NCBI RefSeq assembly: GCF_018614135.1
Contig: NZ_JAGGOW010000036.1
Location: forward strand, 22,830-86,829
Length of the DNA: 64,000 nt
DNA from: Streptomyces sp. ISL-66
Lineage (GTDB): Bacteria; Actinomycetota; Actinomycetes; Streptomycetales; Streptomycetaceae
Reading direction: 5' to 3'
The translations under genes were made by a program, and so were the position numbers. How positions within the stretch are numbered: the stretch's first letter is position 1; each line of letters begins with the position of its first letter. The notes under the pieces were generated by a model that ran no database searches, was not told where the DNA came from, and saw only the letters and a list, made by a program, of their open reading frames with translations. Of this stretch, positions 32,893-41,279 are shown one piece after another.

Positions 32893-34284
32893 GTGGAGCC
32901 CGTGCTGGACGACACCTCCTACACGCCGGACTGGTGGCTACTGCGGCTAGGCCGACGGATGCGGAATCGGCGATCAGACCTCGACCGATGGTGGGACTAC
33001 TACCTGGGTAACGCGCCGCTCCCGTCTCTCCCGAAGAATGCGGCAGCAGCGTTTCTCGAGTTCCAGCGCAAGTCGCGCACGAACTTCTGCCGGCCGATCG
33101 CGGACGCGCCGGTGCACCGCATGCAGGTGCTCGGCGTTACCGACGCGGAAGGCAATGCCGACGCCGACGCCTTGCGCTGGTGGCAGGCGAACCGGTTGGA
33201 CTCGCGGCAAAAGCAGATCTACAGGACGATGACGGCGCAGGCCCAGGCCTACGTCATAGTCGGACCGCATCCCTCGCGGCTCGAGCCTGATGACGAAACC
33301 CCGGCACCACTGATCACTGCGGAACATCCGCGACAGGTCATCGTCGAGATGAACCAGGCCACGGGCGAAAGGGCAGCAGCGCTGAAGGCCTGGTGGGACG
33401 ATATCGACCGGGTGGGCCGGGCCACGGTCTACCTTAGCGACGGATTGCAGCGATACGTCACCCCCGGCCGGACGGGTGAGCGGTTGGGCTGGGGGCGTGA
33501 ATCCTGGGTCACCGATGGCGAGTTCCAGCCGCACGACCTGGGGGCGGTCCCCGTCGTTCCGTTCCAGTGCCGGCCAGACCTGATGGAGGATCCCGAGCCC
33601 GAGTTCGCTGGCGTCCTGGACATCCAGGACCGGATCAACCTCGGGGTCCTGAACCGGATGACAGCGGCTCGCTACTCGGCGTTCCGGCAGAAGTTCATCA
33701 CGGGCCACAAGTTTCGCAAGCGTGTCGATTCGGCTACGGGTCTCGAGATCGTTGAACAGCCGTTCGTTCCGTCGCCGTCAGCGATCTGGGCAAGCGAGGG
33801 CGAGAACGCCAAGTTCGGGCAGCTGGATGCCACAGACCTGTCTGGCTTCCTGAAGGAACACGAGTCCGACGTCCGCGACATGCTGGTCCTCAGCCACACT
33901 CCCGCCTACTATTTCGCTTCCCAGCTGGTGAACATCTCCGCCGACACCGTCAACGCCCTCGATGTGAACCACCTGGCGAAGGTCGCAGAGCACATGGCCG
34001 CGCTTGGTGAGGCGTGGGAGGACGTGCTGCAGTTGGCCGCGAAGCAGGCCGGCGTGGACCGGGACTACACGCTTTCCGAGGTCCGCTGGGCCGACCCGCG
34101 CCGGCTGAACCCGTCCGTGATCGCGGACGCGGCCACGAAGAAGCATTCGATCGGCTATCCGCTGGCGATTCTTGCCGAGGAGATGGGCGAGTCTCCGCAA
34201 AGGGTTCGCCGCATCACCTCGGAGGCCGCCGGCGCCGCCCTGCTGGCCATCCCGCCACTGCCTAGCCCGGCGGCCGGATCGTGA
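32893..34284 (+). CDS. portal protein (SPP1 gp6-like)
   Basis: GTG 32893 with a TGAGGG ribosome site gives 463 residues. The N-terminal region (RRSDLDRWWDYYLGNAPLP), the central VVPFQCRPDLMEDPEPEFAG and the wing-like helix region with FASQLVNISADTVNALD follow the phage_prot_Gp6 pattern. It forms the dodecameric DNA gate. It overlaps the MuF-like gene by four bases. Confidence 0.85.
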   Translation: MEPVLDDTSYTPDWWLLRLGRRMRNRRSDLDRWWDYYLGNAPLPSLPKNAAAAFLEFQRKSRTNFCRPIADAPVHRMQVLGVTDAEGNADADALRWWQANRLDSRQKQIYRTMTAQAQAYVIVGPHPSRLEPDDETPAPLITAEHPRQVIVEMNQATGERAAALKAWWDDIDRVGRATVYLSDGLQRYVTPGRTGERLGWGRESWVTDGEFQPHDLGAVPVVPFQCRPDLMEDPEPEFAGVLDIQDRINLGVLNRMTAARYSAFRQKFITGHKFRKRVDSATGLEIVEQPFVPSPSAIWASEGENAKFGQLDATDLSGFLKEHESDVRDMLVLSHTPAYYFASQLVNISADTVNALDVNHLAKVAEHMAALGEAWEDVLQLAAKQAGVDRDYTLSEVRWADPRRLNPSVIADAATKKHSIGYPLAILAEEMGESPQRVRRITSEAAGAALLAIPPLPSPAAGS

Positions 34285-35087
34285 GCGAGGCTATTCAGGC
34301 CGCACTGGATGCCCGTTATGCCTCCATCACCGTCGGCCTTCGGCAGCGGCTCATCGCACTGGTGCTGCAGGTCTTCGGGGCCACCGGCAATTACCGGGAC
34401 GCTGACGCGGACGCGTTCCTAGAGCGGATCATGCCAGCCGTTCTGGGCACGCAGCAGCAGATGGGTGCGCTGACCGATGCCTACCTGTCCCAGATGGTCG
34501 CCGCCATGTACGGCGGAAGTCCGCTAGCGCAGGGCATCAGCCTTCCGGAGTCGCTGCGAGGGGTGCCCCCGGAAGAGGTTTACCGGCGGCCCTTCGTGTC
34601 CGTGTGGACCGCGCTCTCGGAAGGCAAGCCCTTGGCCGAGGCTGTTCGTCAGGGGCAAACGCGCCTGACGTCGATCACCGGAACCGACCTGCAGTTGGCC
34701 AGGACCGAGGCGACACGCCAGGCCCTCAGCCGCGACAGCCGAGTCCAGTTCTACCGCCGGGTCCTGCGTGGCTCATTCAACTGCGCGATGTGCACGATCG
34801 CCTCGACGCAGCGCTACCGCAAGGCGAGTCTGATGCCGATCCATCCGGGTTGCGACTGCGGGACACGCCCTCTGGCCCCCGGCGAGGACCGGTCACAGGT
34901 CATCGACGATCGACTCCTCGAGGCGGCGCACGCGGCCGTCGCCAAGGGGACAGGCGAGTCGGACCGCGGCGGCCGATTGCCCGACTACCGCGACGTCATC
35001 ATCGACCGCCAGCACGGCGAGCTCGGCCCGCTGATGGCCATCCGACGACAGAACTTCACGGGCCCCGCAAGCATTCCGGGTCAGTGA
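34281..35087 (+). CDS. MuF-like minor capsid / head morphogenesis protein
   Basis: The 268-residue protein is helical in its first 140 residues. It then has RGSFNCAMCTIASTQRYRKA (about 167-186) and MPIHPGCDCGTRPL (about 189-202), the Cys/His cluster of MuF-like head proteins. Position after portal is the usual one. It may be ejected with DNA or assist prohead maturation. No separate prohead protease gene is evident. Confidence 0.75.
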   Translation: MSEAIQAALDARYASITVGLRQRLIALVLQVFGATGNYRDADADAFLERIMPAVLGTQQQMGALTDAYLSQMVAAMYGGSPLAQGISLPESLRGVPPEEVYRRPFVSVWTALSEGKPLAEAVRQGQTRLTSITGTDLQLARTEATRQALSRDSRVQFYRRVLRGSFNCAMCTIASTQRYRKASLMPIHPGCDCGTRPLAPGEDRSQVIDDRLLEAAHAAVAKGTGESDRGGRLPDYRDVIIDRQHGELGPLMAIRRQNFTGPASIPGQ

Positions 35088-35145
35088 TCAGCGCAGCCGA
35101 CACGGCCGCGCCCAACAAAACCAACCCGACACGGGAGTACTACGC

Positions 35146-35829
35146 ATGCCCACACGCACGCTTGCCCGGCCCCAGCACGCATCCTCCTCCACCTGGGCGC
35201 ACCCCTACCCGGCCGGCGCGTTCTCGCCCTACCTGTACGCCGACGGCGGCGAAGACCCGAAGCCCGGACCTGACGGCGGGGAGTCCGACACGGACGACCC
35301 TGGACCGGAGCCGGTGAAGGCGGAGGCCGAGCCCGACCACAAGGCGGAGGCCGAGAAGTACAAGGCACTCATGCGGAAGCATGAGGCGCGGGCCAAGGAG
35401 AACGCGACAGCCGCCAAGGAGCTGGCTGAGCTGCGCAAGCAGTCCATGTCGGACCAGGAGCGCGCCGTCGACGAAGCCTCGGCGAAGGCGCGTACCGAGG
35501 AGCGGGTCCGCCTGGCCGGCAAGCTCGCCCGCCAGGGATTCCTCGCAGCGGCGGCGGGCCGGATCCCCAACGCCACAGACGTCGCCGACGACCTGAACCT
35601 CGGCAAGTACGTAGGCGAGGACGGCGAGATCGACGAGTCCGGCCTTGCTTCGCTCGTCGAGCGACTGGCCCCGCCAAAGCCGGAGAAGAAGCCGGACCCG
35701 GAACCGGAGAAGCAGAAGGGGCGCGGCTTCGACCAGGGCCCCCGCGGCACCGGCGCATCCGGCAAGGGCAGCTCCGTCGCCACGGGCCGGGACATGTGGG
35801 CACAGCGAAAGCAGACATCCACCATCTGA
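35146..35829 (+). CDS. capsid scaffolding protein
   Basis: The 227-residue protein has a disordered acidic N-terminus, a long coiled coil (about 65-115, AEAEKYKALMRKHEARAKEN), and a Pro/Lys/Glu-rich tail ending with a basic SVATGRDMWAQRK. This is the layout of phage scaffolds, whose C-terminus docks capsid. It lies between MuF and the decoration/capsid pair. Confidence 0.75.
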   Translation: MPTRTLARPQHASSSTWAHPYPAGAFSPYLYADGGEDPKPGPDGGESDTDDPGPEPVKAEAEPDHKAEAEKYKALMRKHEARAKENATAAKELAELRKQSMSDQERAVDEASAKARTEERVRLAGKLARQGFLAAAAGRIPNATDVADDLNLGKYVGEDGEIDESGLASLVERLAPPKPEKKPDPEPEKQKGRGFDQGPRGTGASGKGSSVATGRDMWAQRKQTSTI

Positions 35830-35848
35830 CCTCCCAAGGAACGGGATC

Positions 35849-36238
35849 ATGAACCTGAATCCGACGACGGAGTCGTTCGGGCAGGACGACCAGTCTTGGC
35901 TGGCGTCCGCGCACGGCACGAGCTCCGCACGGTCCATCACCCTCGACACCTCCACATTCACTGCCGGAACCCACTACCCGGCCGGGCACTTCCCCTCCGG
36001 CCTGCCGCTCGGGAAGATCACCGCGACGGGCAAGTACGGCCCGTACAGCAACGCCGCCTCCGACGGCACTGAGGTACTCGCCGGCTTCCTGTTCACCTCG
36101 GTCGACGCACCGTCGGTAAACACCATCGACCCGCAGGGCGCGATGCTCTGGCACGGTGCTGTCATCGAAGCCAAGCTGCCCGTCGCCGTCGACAGTGCCG
36201 GCAAGGTCGATGTCGCCGGCTACATCAAGTTCCTCTGA
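35849..36238 (+). CDS. head decoration protein (lambda gpD-like)
   Basis: The 129-residue beta-rich protein contains HYPAGHFPSGLPLGKITATG and LAGFLFTSVD, the pattern of the lambda head-decoration family. It should trimerise on the capsid exterior and stabilise it. It is followed directly by a lambda-E-type capsid gene, the normal pairing. Confidence 0.8.
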   Translation: MNLNPTTESFGQDDQSWLASAHGTSSARSITLDTSTFTAGTHYPAGHFPSGLPLGKITATGKYGPYSNAASDGTEVLAGFLFTSVDAPSVNTIDPQGAMLWHGAVIEAKLPVAVDSAGKVDVAGYIKFL

Positions 36239-36253
36239 GAGGGGTGACCAACC

Positions 36254-37300
36254 ATGCTGATCAACACTGACTACGTCGCCCCGGCCGAACTCACCGGCTA
36301 CGTGCGCGCGGCCCTGGCAGACATGCAGATGAACCGGTTCCAGCTGGCCCGATTCCTGCCGAACCGCACGATCGACGACCTGCAGTACCGCTTCGACCGA
36401 GGCGGTGCCGAGGGACTCACCGAAGCGGCAACGTTCCGCAGCTACGACACAGAATCCCCGGTCGGCTCCAGGCCCGGCGTCACCCGCGTCACTGGTGAGC
36501 TGCCGCCCGTCTCCCGCAAGATCCGCCTGGGTGAGTACGACCGGCTGCGTCAGCGCCGCCTCACCGCCCGGGTCCGCACCACCATCCTGACCGACGCGGA
36601 GAGGATGACCCGCGCGGTCGCCGCCCGCATCGAGATGGCCCGCGGCGAGGCCCTCTACAAGGGCAAGATCGACCTGGCGGAGAACGGCATCATCGCCAGC
36701 GTCGATTTCGGGCGCTCCGCCGGCCATACCGTCAACGCCGGCACCGCATGGACCGACGTCGCCAACGCCAAGCCCCTCACCGACCTGATCGCCTGGTCCG
36801 ACGTGTACAAGACCTCCAACGGTGTAGCTCCCGGCGTGGTTCTGCTCTCCTCCGCGGCGCTGGGTCTGGTGATCCGCAACGCCGAGGTACGTGCGCTCGC
36901 CGCGACCGTCGTCGGCACTCCCAACATCGTCCCGCAGGCCACTCTGCAGGGCATCTTCCAGGCTCACGGGCTGCCCCCGTTCGAGGTCTACGACGCGCAG
37001 GTTCGTGTGGCGGGCGCCAGCCAGTACGTCATCCCGCGGGACAAGGTGCTGCTCCTGCCCGCGCCGGGCGACGCGAACGATCCCGACTCGAGTGAAATGG
37101 GTGCCACGCTGTGGGGCACCACAGCCGAATCCCTCGAGCCCGAGTTCAGCCTCGAGGACGGGGAGGAGCCGGGGATCGTCGCGGGCGCCTACTCGACGAA
37201 GGACCCGGTCGCGGTGTGGACGAAGGCGGCAGCTGTCGCGCTTCCGATCCTCGCCAACCCGGACATGTCCTTCGCTGCGGACATCGGCACGATCTCGTGA
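36254..37300 (+). CDS. major capsid protein (phage_cap_E/lambda gpE family)
   Basis: The 348-residue protein has FLPNRTIDDLQYRF near the start and PVGSRPGVTRVTGELPP. The C-terminal region contains the capsid-E pattern LLPAPGDANDPDSSEMGATL and ALPILANPDMSF. It has the HK97 fold and builds the icosahedral shell. Ribosome site GAGAGGGG. The stop overlaps the next GTG. Confidence 0.88.
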   Translation: MLINTDYVAPAELTGYVRAALADMQMNRFQLARFLPNRTIDDLQYRFDRGGAEGLTEAATFRSYDTESPVGSRPGVTRVTGELPPVSRKIRLGEYDRLRQRRLTARVRTTILTDAERMTRAVAARIEMARGEALYKGKIDLAENGIIASVDFGRSAGHTVNAGTAWTDVANAKPLTDLIAWSDVYKTSNGVAPGVVLLSSAALGLVIRNAEVRALAATVVGTPNIVPQATLQGIFQAHGLPPFEVYDAQVRVAGASQYVIPRDKVLLLPAPGDANDPDSSEMGATLWGTTAESLEPEFSLEDGEEPGIVAGAYSTKDPVAVWTKAAAVALPILANPDMSFAADIGTIS

Positions 37301-37602
37301 CCGGCCGGGTGAACTGCCACGTCTACGTCACCTCGAAGGACGGGACGAAGCAGGCCTGGCTGGCACCAGGCGATGCCCTGCCCGGCTGGGCAACGATCGA
37401 CTCGAACCTACTCGAGGGCGAGTCAACCGAAACCGAGCCCCCGGCGCCGCAGGGCGGGGAACCGCCACGCTCTGGAAAGGGCTCGGGGCTCGCAGCCTGG
37501 CAGGAGTACGCGGCCTCGCTCGGCGTCGCCTACGACGCCGAGATGAGCCGCGACGACGTCATCACCGCCGTGGACGCCGCTGCCAGCACTTCGGAGGGGT
37601 GA
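37297..37602 (+). CDS. hypothetical head-region protein
   Basis: A 101-residue product starting at GTG 37297. It has a small beta-rich N-terminus (HVYVTSKDGTKQAWLAPGD), an acidic proline-rich linker, and a C-terminal SAP/Rho-like helix pair (WQEYAASLGVAYDAEMSRDD). Capsid-to-connector position suggests a completion protein. Confidence 0.55.
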   Translation: MTGRVNCHVYVTSKDGTKQAWLAPGDALPGWATIDSNLLEGESTETEPPAPQGGEPPRSGKGSGLAAWQEYAASLGVAYDAEMSRDDVITAVDAAASTSEG

Positions 37603-37605
37603 GCG

Positions 37606-38013
37606 GTGGCGACCTACGCGACGGTCGCCGACTACGAGGCCCGCGCGGCCGTCACGCTGGCCGAACCACAGGTCAGCCAGGTAGAGGCCCTGCTGGAGGA
37701 CATCGCCGCCCTCATTCGGACGAGCGTTCCTGCAGGGGTCTTGCCTGATGAGGGCGTCGCGCGGGCGGTCAGTGTCGCTGTCGCCCGCCGGGCCATGGCC
37801 AACCCGGGCGGCTACCGCCAGCGCACGGTCGGTCAGTACTCGGAAACTCTGGGCGAAGCCGGCGGTCTGTACCTGACAGAGGCGGAACTGGCGGCTCTCA
37901 GCACCAACCCGAACGGCAGCAGTGGCGACGCCGCCTACACTGTCGGACTCCGTGACGAGGGCCTGCCGGGCTGGATCCCGGATCCGGCTGACCATTACTG
38001 GCGACCCTGGTAG
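37606..38013 (+). CDS. head-tail adaptor protein
   Basis: The 135-residue protein has YATVADYEARAAVTLAEPQV followed by LLEDIAALIRTSV, the helical pattern of Gp6/gp15-like head-tail adaptors in actinophages. A C-terminal extension ends PADHYWRPW. It attaches below the portal. GTG 37606 has GGAGGGG upstream. Confidence 0.7.
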   Translation: MATYATVADYEARAAVTLAEPQVSQVEALLEDIAALIRTSVPAGVLPDEGVARAVSVAVARRAMANPGGYRQRTVGQYSETLGEAGGLYLTEAELAALSTNPNGSSGDAAYTVGLRDEGLPGWIPDPADHYWRPW

Positions 38014-38021
38014 GAGGCCGC

Positions 38022-38369
38022 ATGGTCTTCCATCAGGCAATCATCCGCGTCCGCGCGGGCAGTCGACTGGACCGCGGCGGAAACACTGTCGCGGACTGGT
38101 CACCGGAGAACGTCGACCGGCTCACCGTGGGGCGCGTCAGTGTGCAGCCCATCATGCAGTCCGAAACGGCAACACCCGAGCGCACCGCCGCCGTCACCGG
38201 CTGGCGGGTCATCAGCGAGCCAGGTGTCGATGCGGACATCCGCTACAACGACCGCATCGAATGGGACGGCATGACTCTGGAGATCGTTGGCGAGGTTGCC
38301 CGGTACCTGGACTTCGTGCATTCGACCCCTCACCACATCGAATTCGCCATGCGAAGGAAGACCGGCTAG
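38022..38369 (+). CDS. head-tail stopper protein
   Basis: This 115-residue beta-rich protein has the features of a stopper (phage_H_T_join type): a loop-strand arrangement around SVQPIMQSET and a C-terminal WDGMTLEIVGEVARYLDF. It seals the portal after packaging. TAGGAGG ribosome site. Confidence 0.7.
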   Translation: MVFHQAIIRVRAGSRLDRGGNTVADWSPENVDRLTVGRVSVQPIMQSETATPERTAAVTGWRVISEPGVDADIRYNDRIEWDGMTLEIVGEVARYLDFVHSTPHHIEFAMRRKTG

Positions 38370-38377
38370 GGGGCGGC

Positions 38378-38659
38378 ATGCTGATCGACTTCAGGCTGGA
38401 CCGGCGCGGCGTCGAAGAAGCGCTGAAGGCCGAACCCGTGCGGGACCTGATCGAAGCGAAGGCGCAGGAAGTAGCAGCGGGCGTGACGGCCCAGGTGCCC
38501 CCCGGCGTCGAGGTGAAGGTCGAGACCTACACAACCGACCGGGCTGCCGCCGTGGTGCTCATCAAGGATGTCCGTGCCATGGCATGGCAGGCCAGGGACG
38601 GAGTGCTAACCAGAGCGGCATCATCAGCCGGCCTCGAAGTCAGGGCGTGGCAGAGATGA
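38378..38659 (+). CDS. neck/tail completion protein
   Basis: A 93-residue protein that begins with MLIDFRLDRRGVEEALKAEP. It has a short HK97-gp10-like alpha/beta pattern and shares bases with the tail terminator gene. It probably acts in neck or tail completion. Confidence 0.6.
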   Translation: MLIDFRLDRRGVEEALKAEPVRDLIEAKAQEVAAGVTAQVPPGVEVKVETYTTDRAAAVVLIKDVRAMAWQARDGVLTRAASSAGLEVRAWQR

Positions 38660-39084
38660 AACCGCTCGTCGTGTTCGCTGACGGGCAGGCCGCAGCCGCG
38701 GCAGTGTTGCGATCGGCTCTGGCGTCCCGGGGCGAGCCATACGCAGACTCGGCCGAAGTAGGAACCCGGGTTCCCATCGATCGCAGTCCCGACGTGCCTC
38801 ATCTTCCCTACGTCCTTGTCCGCAAAGACGGCGACATCCCGCATCCGTCGATGGCGAATTCACGCTGCACCCTACGTGTGACCGTCTGGCACAAGGACGC
38901 CGACCAGGCACACGACCTGGCGATGCTCTGTCAAGGCCTGCTCCTGGTGCACTCCGGCCCGGTCATCCGCGGTGTCCGCCCAGGGACTGGTCCGATCGCA
39001 GCGCTGGATCCGGACAGCGAGGTCGACCTTTCGACCTTCACCGTCCTTGCCAACGTCAGGCCGACTGTCGTAGCCCCCGCGTAA
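38656..39084 (+). CDS. tail terminator protein
   Basis: The 142-residue protein has an alpha/beta fold with LPYVLVRKDGD and CTLRVTVWHKDADQAHDLAMLCQ, typical of gpU/tail-terminator proteins that cap the tail tube. It precedes the major tail protein across a 218-bp gap that holds only a terminator-like stem. Confidence 0.7.
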   Translation: MKPLVVFADGQAAAAAVLRSALASRGEPYADSAEVGTRVPIDRSPDVPHLPYVLVRKDGDIPHPSMANSRCTLRVTVWHKDADQAHDLAMLCQGLLLVHSGPVIRGVRPGTGPIAALDPDSEVDLSTFTVLANVRPTVVAPA

Positions 39085-39249
39085 GTGGGACACATCTGAC
39101 CCCTGGCGGTACGCGAACCTCCCGGACCTGCCTGCTCGCTCTACTGCGAGTACGCCGGCCTGACGCTCATCTGCCCCGACCTCCCGTCTCCGAGTGCGCA
39201 ACAGCTTGAAAGGCATCCGCGCAACTGCCTGATGCTGACTCCGCTCATG

Positions 39250-39276
39250 AAGCCCCTGGCGAACCGGCAGGGGCTT
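39250..39276 (+). terminator. terminator before major tail gene
   Basis: AAGCCCCTG and CAGGGGCTT enclose a 9-nt loop and end with TTTT. It may reduce readthrough so that the tail gene, with its own AAGGAG site, is controlled separately. The gap 39085-39302 contains no gene. Confidence 0.6.
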
Positions 39277-39302
39277 TTGCATACCCCGAAGGAGAAAACG
39301 CT

Positions 39303-40070
39303 ATGGGCGGATCGCCCCTCAAAGCCAACTTGTGGACCGAAGCCGACGTCTACATCTCCACCAATCTCGCCGCGACCCTGCCCGCCAACGCAAGCGCATC
39401 GTTCGGCGTGGACTGGGATCTCGTCGGCCTCCTGGACGGAGACGACGGCTTCCCCGAATCCCGCGACGAGGACACCGACGACAAGTACGCATGGGGTGGC
39501 ATTCTCGTCCGCACCTCCCGCACACACTTCAAGCTGACCAAGTCGTTCACCGCGCTCGAGGACAACGACACCACCTTCAGCCTGCTGTGGCCGGGCAGTA
39601 CTGCCACGAAGATCAAGGTGCCGCGGCCCGCGAAGGTTCGCGTTGCCTTCGAGGTCCGCGAAGGTGCCAAGGTCCGGCGCCTGATGACCAGCAACTACGC
39701 CGAAGTCAGCCTCGACGGCGACCACGGCGAGAACGAAACGGACCTCGAGTCCTCGACTTTCGTGGCCACAATCTTCCCCACGGCGGGCGGGGACCTCTTC
39801 GACCGCCAGAACACCCCGACGATCACGGCCCTGGACGTCTCGCCGGCAACCAAGACGCTGGCCGTCGGGGCGATTGGTGCGCTCGTCGCCACCGCCACCT
39901 ACGACGACCTGTCCACCGCCGTCGTCACTGAGACCGCGGCCTGGGTCTCCAGCAACTTGACCAAGGCCACTGTGGCCTACGGCTACGTCACCGCCGTAGC
40001 CACAGGATCCGCCACCATCACGGCCACCTACGGCGGCTTCTCCGACACCTGCGCCGTAACGGTCAGCTGA
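39303..40070 (+). CDS. major tail protein with C-terminal Big_2 domain
   Basis: The 255-residue protein forms the tail tube. Residues 1-165 are the tube domain, with WTEADVYISTNLAATLPA near the start and VREGAKVRRLMTSNYAEV. Residues 172-255 are an Ig-like Big_2 domain: ITALDVSPATKTLAVGA, AWVSSNLTKATV, GYVTAVATGSATITATY. Such domains decorate the outside of tails and may hold carbohydrates. A stem at 40076 follows. Confidence 0.82.
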   Translation: MGGSPLKANLWTEADVYISTNLAATLPANASASFGVDWDLVGLLDGDDGFPESRDEDTDDKYAWGGILVRTSRTHFKLTKSFTALEDNDTTFSLLWPGSTATKIKVPRPAKVRVAFEVREGAKVRRLMTSNYAEVSLDGDHGENETDLESSTFVATIFPTAGGDLFDRQNTPTITALDVSPATKTLAVGAIGALVATATYDDLSTAVVTETAAWVSSNLTKATVAYGYVTAVATGSATITATYGGFSDTCAVTVS

Positions 40071-40075
40071 CCGCC

Positions 40076-40112
40076 GGGGCGCGGCGCGTTCGTCGCGGTT
40101 CGGCCGCGCCCC
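40076..40112 (+). terminator. hairpin after major tail gene
   Basis: GGGGCGCGGC and GCCGCGCCCC form 10-bp arms with a 17-nt loop. A stem here would lower expression of the assembly genes relative to the tube protein. Confidence 0.5.
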
Positions 40113-40141
40113 GGTGCACCACCCGAACCGCGAGGAGTGCC

Positions 40142-40495
40142 ATGCCCGTCAGCTACACCGAGCAAGAGATCCGCGAACAGGCCTTTCACCTCGGGCTCAT
40201 CGGCGATCGGCAGGCAGATGTCCCCAGGAACCTGCGCAGCAAGGTCATCGCCACCCTCGTGGAAGGGAACCGCCCGAGCGAGGCCCCCTCGCCGAGGGAG
40301 CCGCAGCTGGCGCAGGCAGTCGTCATTCAGCCCGGTGGCACGGTCCTGGTCGATGGCGAGCCCTTCCCTTGGCTCATCGCCAGGCAGCCCATGGAAATCA
40401 GCCTTGATCCCGAAGGCATCAGCACTGTGCGGCTGACCCTCATGGCCGCGAGCGTGCAGATCGTCCAACCCGAACCGCGACCCGAAAGCGAGTAG
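40142..40495 (+). CDS. hypothetical tail-region protein
   Basis: The 117-residue product is partly helical, then beta-rich (VVIQPGGTVLVDGEPFPWLI). It is located between the major tail protein and the assembly chaperones. A small tail or chaperone-linked protein, unassigned. Confidence 0.5.
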   Translation: MPVSYTEQEIREQAFHLGLIGDRQADVPRNLRSKVIATLVEGNRPSEAPSPREPQLAQAVVIQPGGTVLVDGEPFPWLIARQPMEISLDPEGISTVRLTLMAASVQIVQPEPRPESE

Positions 40496-40499
40496 CGAC

Positions 40500-40844
40500 A
40501 TGACCACCCGAACCGCGACCAGCAAGCCGTCAGACAGCAACCCCTTCGACTTCAACCTGGACACCGTCGAAGCGGAAGTAGACCTCATCCCCTTCCGTGT
40601 CCACCACGGCGGGCGTCGGTTCGAGTTTGCCCACCTGCAGGGACTCGACGTCTGGGACCTCGTCGGCGCCGCCGAGACCGGAGACATGGGCGCCACACTC
40701 GGTCTATTCCGTGTGGCACTCGGAGACTCCTTCGACGACTTCCGCAAGATCAAGCTGGCCCAGTACAAGATGCAGAAGCTCTTCGCCGCCTACCAGCAGC
40801 ACTGCGGGTTGGAGCCGGGGGAATCCGAGGCCTCCGGGAGCTGA
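40500..40844 (+). CDS. tail assembly chaperone, short form (gpG-like)
   Basis: The 114-residue protein has FDFNLDTVEAEVDLIPFRVH and AYQQHCGLEPGES, with a helical body typical of gpG-type chaperones that hold the tape measure. It ends just past a slippery sequence, and a -1 shift extends it into the downstream frame. Confidence 0.75.
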   Translation: MTTRTATSKPSDSNPFDFNLDTVEAEVDLIPFRVHHGGRRFEFAHLQGLDVWDLVGAAETGDMGATLGLFRVALGDSFDDFRKIKLAQYKMQKLFAAYQQHCGLEPGESEASGS

Positions 40845-41260
40845 TCCGGAGGCACGGCAAGGCCCTCGAGGCGGATCTCGCGGCCACGTACCCGGGTGTC
40901 CGGCTGAAGCACGTCTACACCGGCGAGATGACGTGGCGTGAGCTGAGCAGCTACGTGCAGGGGCTGCCCCCGCGGGCGCGTGTCCGTACCGCTCTGCGTG
41001 AGGGTCGAGAAGAACCCACTGGCGAGCAGGTACTCCTCGCCGACGTCTTCGACATGCTCCAGCACGTGAATTGGACACTGCAGGCGGTCAACGTCACCGA
41101 CAAGTCCAAGGCGCCCAAGCCTCCGAAGTCCTACCCGCGGTGGTGGGTTGCTTCGGCCTCCTCAAAGGTGCCGGACGCGCAGCGGCTGGAGCGCCTCGAA
41201 CGTGCCCGCGAGAGGGCACGGGACCGCAAGCGGCAGATCCAAGAGGGCGTCATCGCCTGA
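40500..41260 (+). CDS. tail assembly chaperone, -1 frameshift form (gpGT-like)
   Basis: Reading of frame one continues to GGG at 40818-40820. After slipping back one base on GGGGGAA, reading continues GIRGLRELIRRHGKALEADL and on to TGA 41258-41260, giving about 253 residues. The second frame is open back to the slip site. It encodes a typical gpT-like domain (HVYTGEMTWRELSSYV, FDMLQHVNWTLQAV). Two products in fixed ratio coat the tape measure during assembly. Confidence 0.75.
40817..40823 (+). other. programmed -1 frameshift slippery site
   Basis: The heptamer GGGGGAA is read G-GGG-GAA in frame one. It lies seven codons before the first-frame stop, as in other siphophage chaperone pairs. Confidence 0.7.
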
Positions 41261-41279
41261 CCCACGCGAAGGGGGACCG

